This document shows, piece after piece, positions 1 through 7,647 of a stretch of DNA of 64,000 nucleotides. The position numbers and the translations under genes are program-made. Under the pieces are notes generated by a model that was not told where the DNA came from, searched no databases, and saw only the letters and a program-made list of their open reading frames with translations. Source of the stretch: Bin87 sp963692995 (GTDB lineage Bacteria > Chloroflexota > Dehalococcoidia > Lucifugimonadales > UBA3495); assembly GCA_963692995.1 (NCBI GenBank), contig OY843611.1:3224001-3288000 (forward strand), written 5' to 3'. Every line of letters begins with the position of its first letter. Position 1 is the first letter of the stretch.

Positions 1-59
1 AACGAGTGAGCGCCGCGCTTGCTCGTTGCCGGAAATCATCAGAAGCGGGATTTACCGGG

Positions 60-797
60 TCAGCCTTGCTGTCGGATGCGTTCTTCCAGCTCGTGGACGC
101 GGGCTTCAGCGGCCAGCCGGGCGGCCCGTTCCGCGTTGAGTTCCGCTTCGGCGCGGAGGGCTCGGGCCAGCTGGTCGTCGTAGGTCAGGATCGGCTGTCC
201 CGTGGCCGGGTCCTGCCAGATCAGCCTGTTCCGTTCCCAGCGGAGGTACACATTCAGCAGGGGGCTGTAACCCTGGGCGATGTCCGTTGCGGGTTGGTCA
301 ATGGGGATGGGACGGTAGCGGCCATTTTCCAGGCGATCCCCGGCCAGGCGGGCGCCGTGCCACCGTCCGGTTTCGTCAAAGCGCCAGTATTCGGGCACGC
401 CCAGGGCAGCGTAGTCGTCGCGCTTTTCGTTCACGTCCAGCCGGCCGGTGCTTGGGGAGGCGACTTCCAGCACGAAGTCGGGCGGCTTGCCCTGCTCGGA
501 GATGACGTAGCCGTTGCGACGGCGGTAGGCGTCCCGGTCTGCGTTGAAGGCAATGAACAGGTCGGGATAGCGTCGGATGGCGTCGCGTCCGGCGGGAACA
601 TCCAGCACAATGTAGCGGTCTGCGCCCACCAGGGTAGTTTGGGGGTTGCCCAAGTAGCGGATGAGATGATGGGAGCTGCCGTCTTCGTGAAGCTGGTCAT
701 AGCTGGTCACTTCGTCAGGGTGCCTTTCCGGGGGATCCGGGAGCTGGTAATCGGGATGGGGAAGTGACGCATTGGCGGCGGCGTTGGTTGTGGTCAT
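60..797 (-). CDS. Uma2 family putative endonuclease, tandem copy 1
   Basis: 245 aa. This is a DUF820/Uma2 protein with a PD-(D/E)XK restriction-endonuclease-like fold; the family's biological role is unknown. The core signature is visible as YPDLFIAF, then VLEVASPST, then EKRDDYAALGVPEYW, giving the Asp, Glu and Lys of the predicted active site. The C-terminus is a short charged coiled coil ending EERIRQQG. It is the shortest of four tandem copies and lacks the RRLGNP ending of the other three. The ATG at 797 has a GAGGT ribosome-binding site 7 nt upstream, repeated before every copy. The core is identical to its neighbours, which points to recent duplication or gene conversion. Confidence 0.88.
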   Translation of the reverse strand: MTTTNAAANASLPHPDYQLPDPPERHPDEVTSYDQLHEDGSSHHLIRYLGNPQTTLVGADRYIVLDVPAGRDAIRRYPDLFIAFNADRDAYRRRNGYVISEQGKPPDFVLEVASPSTGRLDVNEKRDDYAALGVPEYWRFDETGRWHGARLAGDRLENGRYRPIPIDQPATDIAQGYSPLLNVYLRWERNRLIWQDPATGQPILTYDDQLARALRAEAELNAERAARLAAEARVHELEERIRQQG

Positions 798-859
798 GAT
801 GAACCTCGGTGGAGTTGGCGCGGGCGGCCAACTCCCGGTGGGAAGCGAGTAAGGGGGAC

Positions 860-1624
860 TTATGGGTTGCCCAGCCTGCGGATGCGTTCTTCCAGCTCGT
901 GGACGCGGGCTTCGGCGGCCAGCCGGGCGGCCCGTTCGGCCTCGCGGGCCACCCGCGAGGCGTTGAGTTCCGCTTCGGCGCGGAGGGCCCGAGCCAGCTG
1001 ATCGTCGTAGGTCAGGATCGGCTGTCCCGTGGCCGGGTCCTGCCAGATCAGCCTGTTCCGTTCCCAGCGGAGGTACACATTCAGCAGGGGGCTGTAACCC
1101 TGGGCGATGTCCGTTGCGGGTTGGTCAATGGGGATGGGACGGTAGCGGCCATTTTCCAGGCGATCCCCGGCCAGGCGGGCGCCGTGCCACCGTCCGGTTT
1201 CGTCAAAGCGCCAGTATTCCGGCACGCCCAGGGCAGCGTAGTCATCGCGCTTTTCGTTCACGTCCAGCCGGCCGGTGCTTGGGGAGGCGACTTCCAGCAC
1301 GAAGTCCGGCGGCTTGCCCTGCTCGGAGATGACGTAGCCGTTGCGACGGCGGTAGGCGTCCCGGTCTGCGTTGAAGGCAATGAACAGGTCGGGATAGCGT
1401 CGGATGGCGTCGCGTCCGGCGGGAACATCCAGCACAATGTAGCGGTCTGCGCCCACCAGAGTAGTTTGGGGGTTGCCCAAGTACCGGATGAGATGATGCG
1501 AGCTGCCGTCTTCGTGAAGCTGGTCATAGCTGGTCACTTCGTCAGGGTGCCTTTCCGGGGGATCCGGGAGCTGGTAATCGGGATGGGGAAGTGACGCATT
1601 GGCGGCGGCGTTGGTTGTGGTCAT
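860..1624 (-). CDS. Uma2 family putative endonuclease, tandem copy 2
   Basis: 254 aa. Near-identical to copy 1 over about the first 215 residues, including the predicted PD-(D/E)XK catalytic positions. The tail reads ASRVAREAERAARLAAEAR and then the conserved ending RRLGNP. Its start has the same GAGGTTCAT leader as the other copies. The spacer to copy 1 is about 60 bp. Identical cores beside unequal tails suggest the tail changes by gain or loss of 21-bp units. Function beyond a putative nuclease is not established. Confidence 0.88.
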   Translation of the reverse strand: MTTTNAAANASLPHPDYQLPDPPERHPDEVTSYDQLHEDGSSHHLIRYLGNPQTTLVGADRYIVLDVPAGRDAIRRYPDLFIAFNADRDAYRRRNGYVISEQGKPPDFVLEVASPSTGRLDVNEKRDDYAALGVPEYWRFDETGRWHGARLAGDRLENGRYRPIPIDQPATDIAQGYSPLLNVYLRWERNRLIWQDPATGQPILTYDDQLARALRAEAELNASRVAREAERAARLAAEARVHELEERIRRLGNP

Positions 1625-1687
1625 GATGAACCTCGATGGAGATGGTCGCCGGCGGCCAACTCCCGGCGGGAAGCGAGTAAGGGGGAC

Positions 1688-2515
1688 TTATGGGTTGCCC
1701 AGCCTGCGGATGCGTTCTTCCAGCTCGTGGACGCGGGCTTCAGCGGCCAGCCGGGCGGCCCGTTCGGCCTCGCGGGCGGTCCGTTCGGCGTCGCGGGCCG
1801 CCTGTGCGGCCTCACGGGCGGCCCGTTCGGCCTCGCGGGCCACCCGCGAGGCGTTGAGTTCCGCTTCGGCGCGGAGGGCCCGAGCCAGTTGGTCGTCGTA
1901 GGTCAGGATCGGCTGTCCCGTGGCCGGGTCCTGCCAGATCAGCTTGTTCCGCTCCCAGCGGAGGTACACATTCAGCAGGGGGCTATAACCCTGGGCGATG
2001 TCCGTTGCGGGTTGGTCAATGGGGATGGGACGGTAGCGGCCATTTTCCAGGCGATCCCCGGCCAGGCGGGCGCCGTGCCACCGTCCGGTTTCGTCAAAGC
2101 GCCAGTATTCCGGCACGCCCAGGGCAGCGTAGTCATCGCGCTTTTCGTTCACGTCCAGCCGGCCGGTGCTTGGGGAGGCGACTTCCAGCACGAAGTCCGG
2201 CGGCTTGCCCTGCTCGGAGATGACGTAGCCGTTGCGACGGCGGTAGGCGTCCCGGTCTGCGTTGAAGGCAATGAACAGGTCGGGATAGCGTCGGATGGCG
2301 TCGCGTCCGGCGGGAACATCCAGCACAATGTAGCGGTCTGCGCCCACCAGGGTAGTTTGGGGGTTGCCCAAGTAGCGGATGAGATGATGGGAGCTGCCGT
2401 CTTCGTGAAGCTGGTCATAGCTGGTCACTTCGTCAGGGTGCCTTTCCGGGGGATCCGGGAGCTGGTAATCGGGATGGGGAAGTGACGCATTGGCGGCGGC
2501 GTTGGTTGTGGTCAT
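1688..2515 (-). CDS. Uma2 family putative endonuclease, tandem copy 3
   Basis: 275 aa, the longest of the array. The catalytic core matches the other copies except for one visible change (WERNKLIWQ where the others have WERNRLIWQ). The C-terminal coiled coil carries three extra heptads of the EAERAAR/DAERTAR type, encoded by 21-bp tandem units around 1745-1850. The difference from copy 2 is exactly 21 residues, so the reading frame and heptad register are kept. A long amphipathic helix here would suit oligomerisation or partner binding; that is inference. Confidence 0.88.
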   Translation of the reverse strand: MTTTNAAANASLPHPDYQLPDPPERHPDEVTSYDQLHEDGSSHHLIRYLGNPQTTLVGADRYIVLDVPAGRDAIRRYPDLFIAFNADRDAYRRRNGYVISEQGKPPDFVLEVASPSTGRLDVNEKRDDYAALGVPEYWRFDETGRWHGARLAGDRLENGRYRPIPIDQPATDIAQGYSPLLNVYLRWERNKLIWQDPATGQPILTYDDQLARALRAEAELNASRVAREAERAAREAAQAARDAERTAREAERAARLAAEARVHELEERIRRLGNP

Positions 2516-2578
2516 GATGAACCTCAGTGGAGATGGTCGCCGGCGGCCAACTCCCGGCGGGAAGCGAGTAAGGGGGAC

Positions 2579-3364
2579 TTATGGGTTACCCAGCCTGCGG
2601 ATGCGTTCTTCCAGCTGGCGGACGCGGGCTTCAGCGGCCAGCCGGGCGGCCCGTTCGGCGTCGCGTGCGGCCCGTTCGGCCTCGCGTGCGGCCCGTTCGG
2701 CGTCGCGTTCCGCTTCGGCGCGGAGGGCCCGGGCCAGCTGATCGTCGTAGGTCAGGATCGGCTGTCCCGTGGCCGGGTCCTGCCAGATCAGCCTGTTCCG
2801 TTCCCAGCGGAGGTACACATTCAGCAGGGGGCTGTAACCCTGGGCGATGTCCGTTGCGGGTTGGTCAATGGGGATGGGACGATAGCGGCCATTTTCCAGG
2901 CGATCCCCGGCCAGGCGGGCGCCGTGCCACCGTCCGGTTTCGTCAAAGCGCCAGTATTCGGGCACGCCCAGGGCAGCGTAGTCGTCGCGCTTTTCGTTCA
3001 CGTCCAGCCGGCCGGTGCTTGGGGAGGCGACTTCCAGCACGAAGTCCGGCGGCTTGCCCTGCTCGGAGATGACGTAGCCGTTGCGACGGCGGTAGGCGTC
3101 GCGGTCTGCGTTGAAGGCGATGAAGAGGTCGGGATAGCGGCGGATGGCGTCGCGTCCGGCGGGAACATCCAGCACAATGTAGCGGTCTGCGCCCACCAGG
3201 GTAGTTTGGGGGTTGCCCAAGTAGCGGATTAGATGATGCGAGCTGCCGTCTTCGTGAAGCTGGTCATAGCTGGTCACTTCGTCAGGGTGCCTTTCCGGGG
3301 GATCCGGGAGCTGGTAATCGGGATGGGGAAGTGACGCATTGGCGGCGGCGTTGGTTGTGGTCAT
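2579..3364 (-). CDS. Uma2 family putative endonuclease, tandem copy 4
   Basis: 261 aa and first in transcription order. The core is identical to copies 1 and 2 at the amino-acid level. The tail differs: AERDAERAAREAERAARDAE leads into ARVRQLEERIRRLGNP, with RQL where the others have HEL. The ATG at 3364 carries the array's common GAGGTTCAT leader. No clear promoter is visible between 3365 and 3445, so the array may be read from its own weak promoter or through from the amidohydrolase upstream on the same strand. Confidence 0.88.
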   Translation of the reverse strand: MTTTNAAANASLPHPDYQLPDPPERHPDEVTSYDQLHEDGSSHHLIRYLGNPQTTLVGADRYIVLDVPAGRDAIRRYPDLFIAFNADRDAYRRRNGYVISEQGKPPDFVLEVASPSTGRLDVNEKRDDYAALGVPEYWRFDETGRWHGARLAGDRLENGRYRPIPIDQPATDIAQGYSPLLNVYLRWERNRLIWQDPATGQPILTYDDQLARALRAEAERDAERAAREAERAARDAERAARLAAEARVRQLEERIRRLGNP

Positions 3365-3445
3365 GATGAACCTCAGTGGAGATTGCGCGGGCCCCTTGGC
3401 CCGCGCTCCGCAGCGGTCGTTTCCCGGGCGGTCACCGCTGCCCCG

Positions 3446-4471
3446 TCAGCTCTCGTCCACCCGGTACACCCGCACGGCGGTGTCGTGGAACATGGCCGCT
3501 CGCTCGGTGGGCGAGTATCCCCGGGACAGGCGCTTGAAGGCGTTGTACATCACATTGTAGGAGTAAGACACCTTGTCCACCGGGAAGTTGCTCTCGAACA
3601 TGCAGCGGTCGGGGCCGAACTGCTCGATGCAGTAGTTGACCAGGGGAGCCATGTCGTTGGCCAGTTCTTCGGAGCCGATTGGCACGCTCCGCTCGTGCCA
3701 GTCGAAGCCGGTGCGCGGCATACCGATGCCGCCCAGCTTGATGACCACGTTGGGGCGCTCCGCCGCCGCCGCGATGCCCTGCCGCCAGATCGCCAGCGTC
3801 TCGTCGCTGTTAGAGTAGGGGCCGACGCGGAGCAGGCCGCCGATGTGGTTCAGGATGATGGTGAGGTCGGGAACCGCTTTGGCGAACTCGGCCAGCTCAA
3901 ACATCTGGGGGAAATACATCCAGCCTTCCAGCGTGAGGCCCATGCTGGCCAGCGTCCGGGCGCCGGCGCGGAAGTTGTCGCTGGACATCTGGTTCGGCAT
4001 ATTGTGCGCGGCGGTGTTCTCCACCTCGGGATGCGGGTCCCAGGTCACCGAGTGGCGGATGCCGCGGAAGCGGTTGGGGCTGGCCGCCTGCAACGCCTCC
4101 AGCGCCGGCTTGACGTTTTCGCCCAGGTTCAGGTTGGCGTGGCCGACGATGGACGCCGCCGCGCGGCACGGGCCGTACAGCCCGCTGGCCGAGGCCGCCG
4201 CCAGGCCCTGCACAAACTCCACCTCGCCCACGGGCCGCAGCTCTTCGGGCCCGGTGGTGCGGTACATGGAGCGGGCTTCCACGAATACGGTGGACGTAAC
4301 GTTGTGGCCGCTGTTGACGTCGTCAGCCAGCTCGTGGAGCAGGTAGCGGTGGTAGGGGATTCGCTCGGTGCGAAAGTCCCAGAAGTGGTGGTGGGGGTCG
4401 CAGATGGGGATTTCCGGCTCCAGCGTCTCCTCCGGTCGGAGCGCGTGCCAGTCATTGCCTCCGAAGGGCAT
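3446..4471 (-). CDS. Amidohydrolase family protein (amidohydrolase 2 / PDC-lactonase-like)
   Basis: 341 aa from the chosen ATG. It is a TIM-barrel metal-dependent hydrolase of the amidohydrolase-2 group, which includes 2-pyrone-4,6-dicarboxylate lactonases and aromatic decarboxylases. The N-terminal metal motif is CDPHHHFWD, followed later by RGIRHSVTWDP, ILNHIGG and CMFESNFPVDK, all typical of the family. The longer frame begins at 4546, but the ATG at 4471 has GGAGG 7 nt upstream (TGGAGGCTTGATT), so it is preferred. The substrate is unknown. Rieske oxygenases elsewhere in the window make an aromatic ring-cleavage intermediate plausible. Confidence 0.88.
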   Translation of the reverse strand: MPFGGNDWHALRPEETLEPEIPICDPHHHFWDFRTERIPYHRYLLHELADDVNSGHNVTSTVFVEARSMYRTTGPEELRPVGEVEFVQGLAAASASGLYGPCRAAASIVGHANLNLGENVKPALEALQAASPNRFRGIRHSVTWDPHPEVENTAAHNMPNQMSSDNFRAGARTLASMGLTLEGWMYFPQMFELAEFAKAVPDLTIILNHIGGLLRVGPYSNSDETLAIWRQGIAAAAERPNVVIKLGGIGMPRTGFDWHERSVPIGSEELANDMAPLVNYCIEQFGPDRCMFESNFPVDKVSYSYNVMYNAFKRLSRGYSPTERAAMFHDTAVRVYRVDES

Positions 4472-4569
4472 AATCAAGCCTCCATAGCGTGGGTCGATGA
4501 GCGCCGGCCGGGCGTTTGGGATAGTCCCGGCGGCCGGCGCAATCATAGCACACGGTTCAGAGGCTGTTT

Positions 4570-5178
4570 TCAGGCCGGAATGATCCGCTCCACCGGCAGG
4601 GCAATGTCCGGAAAATGCCGGGGAGCAACGCTGTCGCCAACCGCGCAGTGGCGGACGTTGGCGTATGCGCCGTCAACCGGTTCCGTGCAGACTTCCACGC
4701 GCCGGTCGCGCAGGTTGACGATCCAGATCTCCGGTATGCCGGCCCGCGCATACAAGGGCAATTTTTCGTTGCGGTCAGCGTCAAGCGTAGAGTCGGCCAC
4801 TTCGATCAGCAACAGCACATCGTCAGGACCCGGGTGCGCATTGGCATAGCCATCCCGGAGGACTACGACCGCAATATCAGGCTGTGGCTCACTACCGCTG
4901 TCCAGCGTTATTGGATTTTGGACGTACACGATAGCCCGTTCTGCCAAAGCCAAAACCAGCATTCCGTTAAGCCACGCCACGCAAAAAGCGTGGCGGCTGC
5001 CGATTGGAGCCATTATGATGATCTCCCCGTCCAGAAGTTCAACGCGTTCGGTGTGAGCCAGAATGCCAGCGTCGGCCATGGCGTAGTAGTCGCTCACGGT
5101 GAACCGGCGGCGTTGGCGGGTTTGCGCTGCCTCTACCGGTCCCGCCTCTACAGGTATGGACGCAGTTTGCGTAGTCAT
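4570..5178 (-). CDS. Uma2 family putative endonuclease (divergent)
   Basis: 202 aa. DUF820 family with QPDIAVVVL, LLLIEVADSTLDAD and EKLPLYARAGIPEIWIVN supplying the predicted Asp, Glu and Lys of the nuclease core. It is clearly different from the tandem array at 0-3.4 kb and has no coiled-coil tail. The frame also opens at a TTG at 5187, but the ATG at 5178 has GAGG about 10 nt upstream and is chosen. It stands alone, about 100 bp upstream (in its own direction) of the amidohydrolase start. Role unknown. Confidence 0.85.
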   Translation of the reverse strand: MTTQTASIPVEAGPVEAAQTRQRRRFTVSDYYAMADAGILAHTERVELLDGEIIIMAPIGSRHAFCVAWLNGMLVLALAERAIVYVQNPITLDSGSEPQPDIAVVVLRDGYANAHPGPDDVLLLIEVADSTLDADRNEKLPLYARAGIPEIWIVNLRDRRVEVCTEPVDGAYANVRHCAVGDSVAPRHFPDIALPVERIIPA

Positions 5179-5347
5179 ATTCGGCAAACCTCACTTTTGC
5201 GAGAGACTTCCCGGCATGGCATATTGGACCAAGATGCGCACCAATGGTTGCCTGCCGACGCCATGTTAGCATACCTGTTATCATCGAAAGGCCCCGCCCT
5301 AATCTTCCTCAATACGCTAGGGCCGGTTAAAAACTGGGAAATCACGC

Positions 5348-5445
5348 CGTCGTTCCCGCGAAAGACGGAACCCGGAAAACCGCTGTCAGCGGAAAACCGG
5401 CTCTATTTTGTACTCGCTGGATTCCCGCGAAAGCGGGAATGACGG
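5348..5445. repeat. Interspersed ~98 bp element (copy A)
   Basis: Left arm begins cgtcgttcccgcgaaagacg; right arm ends with gcgaaagcgggaatgacgg. Each arm is itself palindromic and the pair forms terminal inverted repeats around a variable core. It lies between Uma2 and the SIS gene. Confidence 0.75.
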
Positions 5446-5482
5446 AGTTTGCAAACACGGACTAGGACACAGGATCAGGACC

Positions 5483-6586
5483 ATGACCACCCCCACGCCC
5501 CGCACTGCCCACCCCTACCGCATGTACGACGCCATCGCCGCCCAGCCGGAGGCCATCGCGTCGGTAATCGCCGCCCAGCGGGAGCCGTGCGCCGAGGTTG
5601 CGGAGACACTGGCCGGCAAGCGGCGCAGCTACGTCGTTGGCATCGGCACCTCGTGGCACGCGGCCCTGGTGGGCGCGGCTATCCTGACCGACGGCCCGGA
5701 GGCGTTCGCATATAACTCCTTCGAGTTCTGCGCCGCGCCGCCTTCGATTACGCCCGACGACGCCGTTATCGTCATCAGCCACCGGGGCACCAAGCGGTCG
5801 TCATACGACGCGCTGGACGTGGCGGTGGCCCGGGGCGCTTACACGGTGGCCATTACGTCCACCGATCCGGGGCCGCGCATCCGGGTCGCCGACGCCGGCA
5901 TCCCCACGGTAGAGCAGGAAGTTTCGTCGGCATTCACCGTCAGCTACACCACCGCCCTCACTGCGCTGGCCATGCTGAACCTGGGCCTGGCGGGACGGCT
6001 CAACGACGGCGACAACGGCCTGGCGGAACTTCCCCAGCAGATCGCGCAGATCATGGCCGCCGAGGACGACGTGAAAGCCGTCGTCGCTGACCACCATGAA
6101 AAGCGGAGGTTCATCTCCGCCGGCTGGGGAGCGAACCGGGCCAACGCCTATGAGGTCGCCCTGAAAATCAAGGAAACCAGCCGGGCCGATTGCGAGGGTT
6201 TCCAGATTGAGCAGCTGCTCCATGGCCCCTTTTGCTCGCTGGATGCCGACTGCCTGCTGACGCTCATCGCGCCGGAAGGCCCCGACCGCTTGCCACCGAA
6301 CCGCTTGCCACCGGACCGGGGCCGCTCGCTGGATCTGGTCCAGGCCGCCCGCGAGTTGGGCGCGCCGGTCTGGGCGCTGAGCAACCGCGTCGATGGCGGG
6401 CTGGCGGACGCCGGCGCGCGCATCTTCCCGCTGCCCGACTGCTCGCCGAGCCTGATGCCCATTGCCAGCGTGGTGCCTCTGCAACTGTTCACCTACTACC
6501 TGGCGCTGGCGCGGGGCACGCATCCGGACCTGTTCCAGCAGGACATTCCCGCCCAGGCCGCTGCCCGCGCCTACTATGACCTGTAA
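5483..6586 (+). CDS. SIS domain protein (sugar isomerase / GlmS-like)
   Basis: 367 aa. Two sugar-isomerase (SIS) domains as in the isomerase half of GlmS and in AgaS/FrlB-type deglycases. Domain 1 has GIGTSWHAALVGA at about residues 50-62 and VISHRGTKRSS for phosphosugar binding. Domain 2 follows from SAGWGANRANAYEVALKIKE to QIEQLLHGP. There is no glutaminase domain, so it is not full GlmS. The ATG at 5483 is preceded by AGGATCAGGA; an upstream in-frame ATG at 5408 would translate the interspersed repeat and is rejected. A 15-bp duplication gives DRLPPNRLPPDR near residue 273. Phosphosugar substrate unknown. Confidence 0.85.
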   Translation: MTTPTPRTAHPYRMYDAIAAQPEAIASVIAAQREPCAEVAETLAGKRRSYVVGIGTSWHAALVGAAILTDGPEAFAYNSFEFCAAPPSITPDDAVIVISHRGTKRSSYDALDVAVARGAYTVAITSTDPGPRIRVADAGIPTVEQEVSSAFTVSYTTALTALAMLNLGLAGRLNDGDNGLAELPQQIAQIMAAEDDVKAVVADHHEKRRFISAGWGANRANAYEVALKIKETSRADCEGFQIEQLLHGPFCSLDADCLLTLIAPEGPDRLPPNRLPPDRGRSLDLVQAARELGAPVWALSNRVDGGLADAGARIFPLPDCSPSLMPIASVVPLQLFTYYLALARGTHPDLFQQDIPAQAAARAYYDL

Positions 6587-6600
6587 AGCGTATGATACCC

Positions 6601-6630
6601 GTAGGGACGAGTTTCAAGCCCGCCCCTACT
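6601..6630. terminator. Imperfect GC hairpin in SIS-CMD spacer
   Basis: GTAGGGACGAG and CCCGCCCCTAC can pair imperfectly around TTTCAAG. It resembles the convergent hairpin at 48206-48228 but has no T run, so terminator function is weakly supported. Confidence 0.35.
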
Positions 6631-6669
6631 ACCATGCCGGCGCGAAAACGCGACAGAGGTGATTTAACC

Positions 6670-7044
6670 ATGTCCACCAACGAAGACGCCCAACGCCTGA
6701 TTGACGAGGCCGCCCAGACCCGGGGCTACACCCTGGAGATGCACCGCATCAACGCCCTGGCCGACCCGGAATGGACGCAGAAGTACGGCGAGTTCATCGA
6801 GGCCACCTACACCGGGCAGCGTCTGCTGGATCGCAAGACCAAGGAGCTGCTGCAAATCTGCGTGGAGACCGCCCTGCGGGCCGACCAGGAGCAGATCCAG
6901 GCCCACATCCGCGTCGCCCTGAACGAAGGGGCCACGCCCCGGGAAATACTGGAGGCCATGCAGGCCGTCATCGCCCCCATGGGCGCGCTGGCCTTCCGGC
7001 GCGGCGTGCAGGCGTGGGCCGCGGAGACGGAGTTTGAGTACTAA
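6670..7044 (+). CDS. Carboxymuconolactone decarboxylase family protein
   Basis: 124 aa. AhpD/CMD-fold protein, visible as RKTKELLQICVETALRADQE followed by HIRVALNEGATPREILEAMQ. The AhpD CxxC pair is absent (only one Cys in the helix), so a peroxidase role is unlikely and a decarboxylase-like or unassigned role is more probable. The ATG at 6670 has AGGTG upstream; an in-frame ATG at 6592 lies in the hairpin region and is not chosen. Its stop overlaps the ancestral stop of the convergent VOC gene. Confidence 0.85.
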   Translation: MSTNEDAQRLIDEAAQTRGYTLEMHRINALADPEWTQKYGEFIEATYTGQRLLDRKTKELLQICVETALRADQEQIQAHIRVALNEGATPREILEAMQAVIAPMGALAFRRGVQAWAAETEFEY

Positions 7045-7525
7045 CGGCCGGTGCCGCGCTCCAGCAGTTCCAGCCAGTTGCCGTCGGGGTCCTGCATATA
7101 GCAGCCCTTGCTGGGTCCTGCATATAGCAGCCCTTGCTGGCCTCCGGGTACACCGGGTTGGGGCGGGTGGCCGGCGGGTTGACGAAGGTGGCGCCCTTAG
7201 CCGACAGTTCGCGGTAGAAGGCGTCCACGTCGTCCACTATCACGCCCAGATGCGACGCGCCCACCTGGTGCCGCTGCGGGAGCGCCGCGGCAGCGCCGGG
7301 CGGGTTCAGGTACTGGATCAGCTCCACCGAGTGGCGCAGATCCCCCATGCCCAGATACACGATGTGGAGCCTGGCATCGGGATAGCCCACCACTTCGGAT
7401 ATGAACTCCCCTTCCAGGATCTGATCTCGCTCAACTTGCAGTCCCAATAGGTCCCGGTAGAAAGTCAGGGAGCGTTCCATATCGCTGACCACGAAGCCGG
7501 TGTGGTTCATCCATTGGACTTCCAT
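6968..7525 (-). pseudogene. VOC (glyoxalase-fold) protein, frameshifted by a 26-bp tandem duplication
   Basis: The intact part begins MEVQWMNHTGFVVSDMERSL with a strong AAGGAGG site upstream of the ATG at 7525. Three metal ligands typical of vicinal-oxygen-chelate enzymes can be assigned: His in NHTG, Glu in SVELIQY, His in SHLGV. After YMQDP the frame shifts because a 26-bp unit occurs twice at 7088-7139. Reading with one unit removed restores DPDGNWLELLERGTGR and a stop at 7041-7043, including the fourth ligand Glu. As written, the product runs on to 6968 with an unrelated Ala/Pro/Thr-rich tail. It is either a recent mutation or an assembly error. Confidence 0.85.
7088..7139. repeat. Perfect 26-bp tandem duplication inside VOC gene
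   Basis: Unit starts ggtcctgcatatagcagccc and occurs at 7088-7113 and 7114-7139. The unit length is not a multiple of three, so it frameshifts the minus-strand gene. Confidence 0.95.
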
Positions 7526-7647
7526 TGCTCTGAACCCCTCCTTGTTGTCAGGCGCGCCCGCTGTGGCCACGGTCAGAAGCAGGATGTCGAATACATCTCG
7601 TCAATCCGATAAATCCTGCTTCTGACGTTGCTGCGCCCGCTAATTGG

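Larger units (their letters stand above)
60..3375 (-). repeat. Four-copy tandem gene repeat (Uma2 array)
   Basis: The coding units and their spacers repeat with start-to-start periods of 827, 891 and 849 bp. The period varies only because of different numbers of 21-bp units in the tail-coding part. Spacers are near-identical and carry GGGAAGCGAGTAAGGGGGAC. Confidence 0.9.

Noticed and set aside
1..59. A further partial Uma2 copy at the left edge
   Set aside because: The first 59 bases do not match the array spacer beyond short GC-rich similarity, and no frame continues.
3383..3445. A promoter for the Uma2 array
   Set aside because: The 81-bp gap has no convincing -35/-10 pair in the minus direction.
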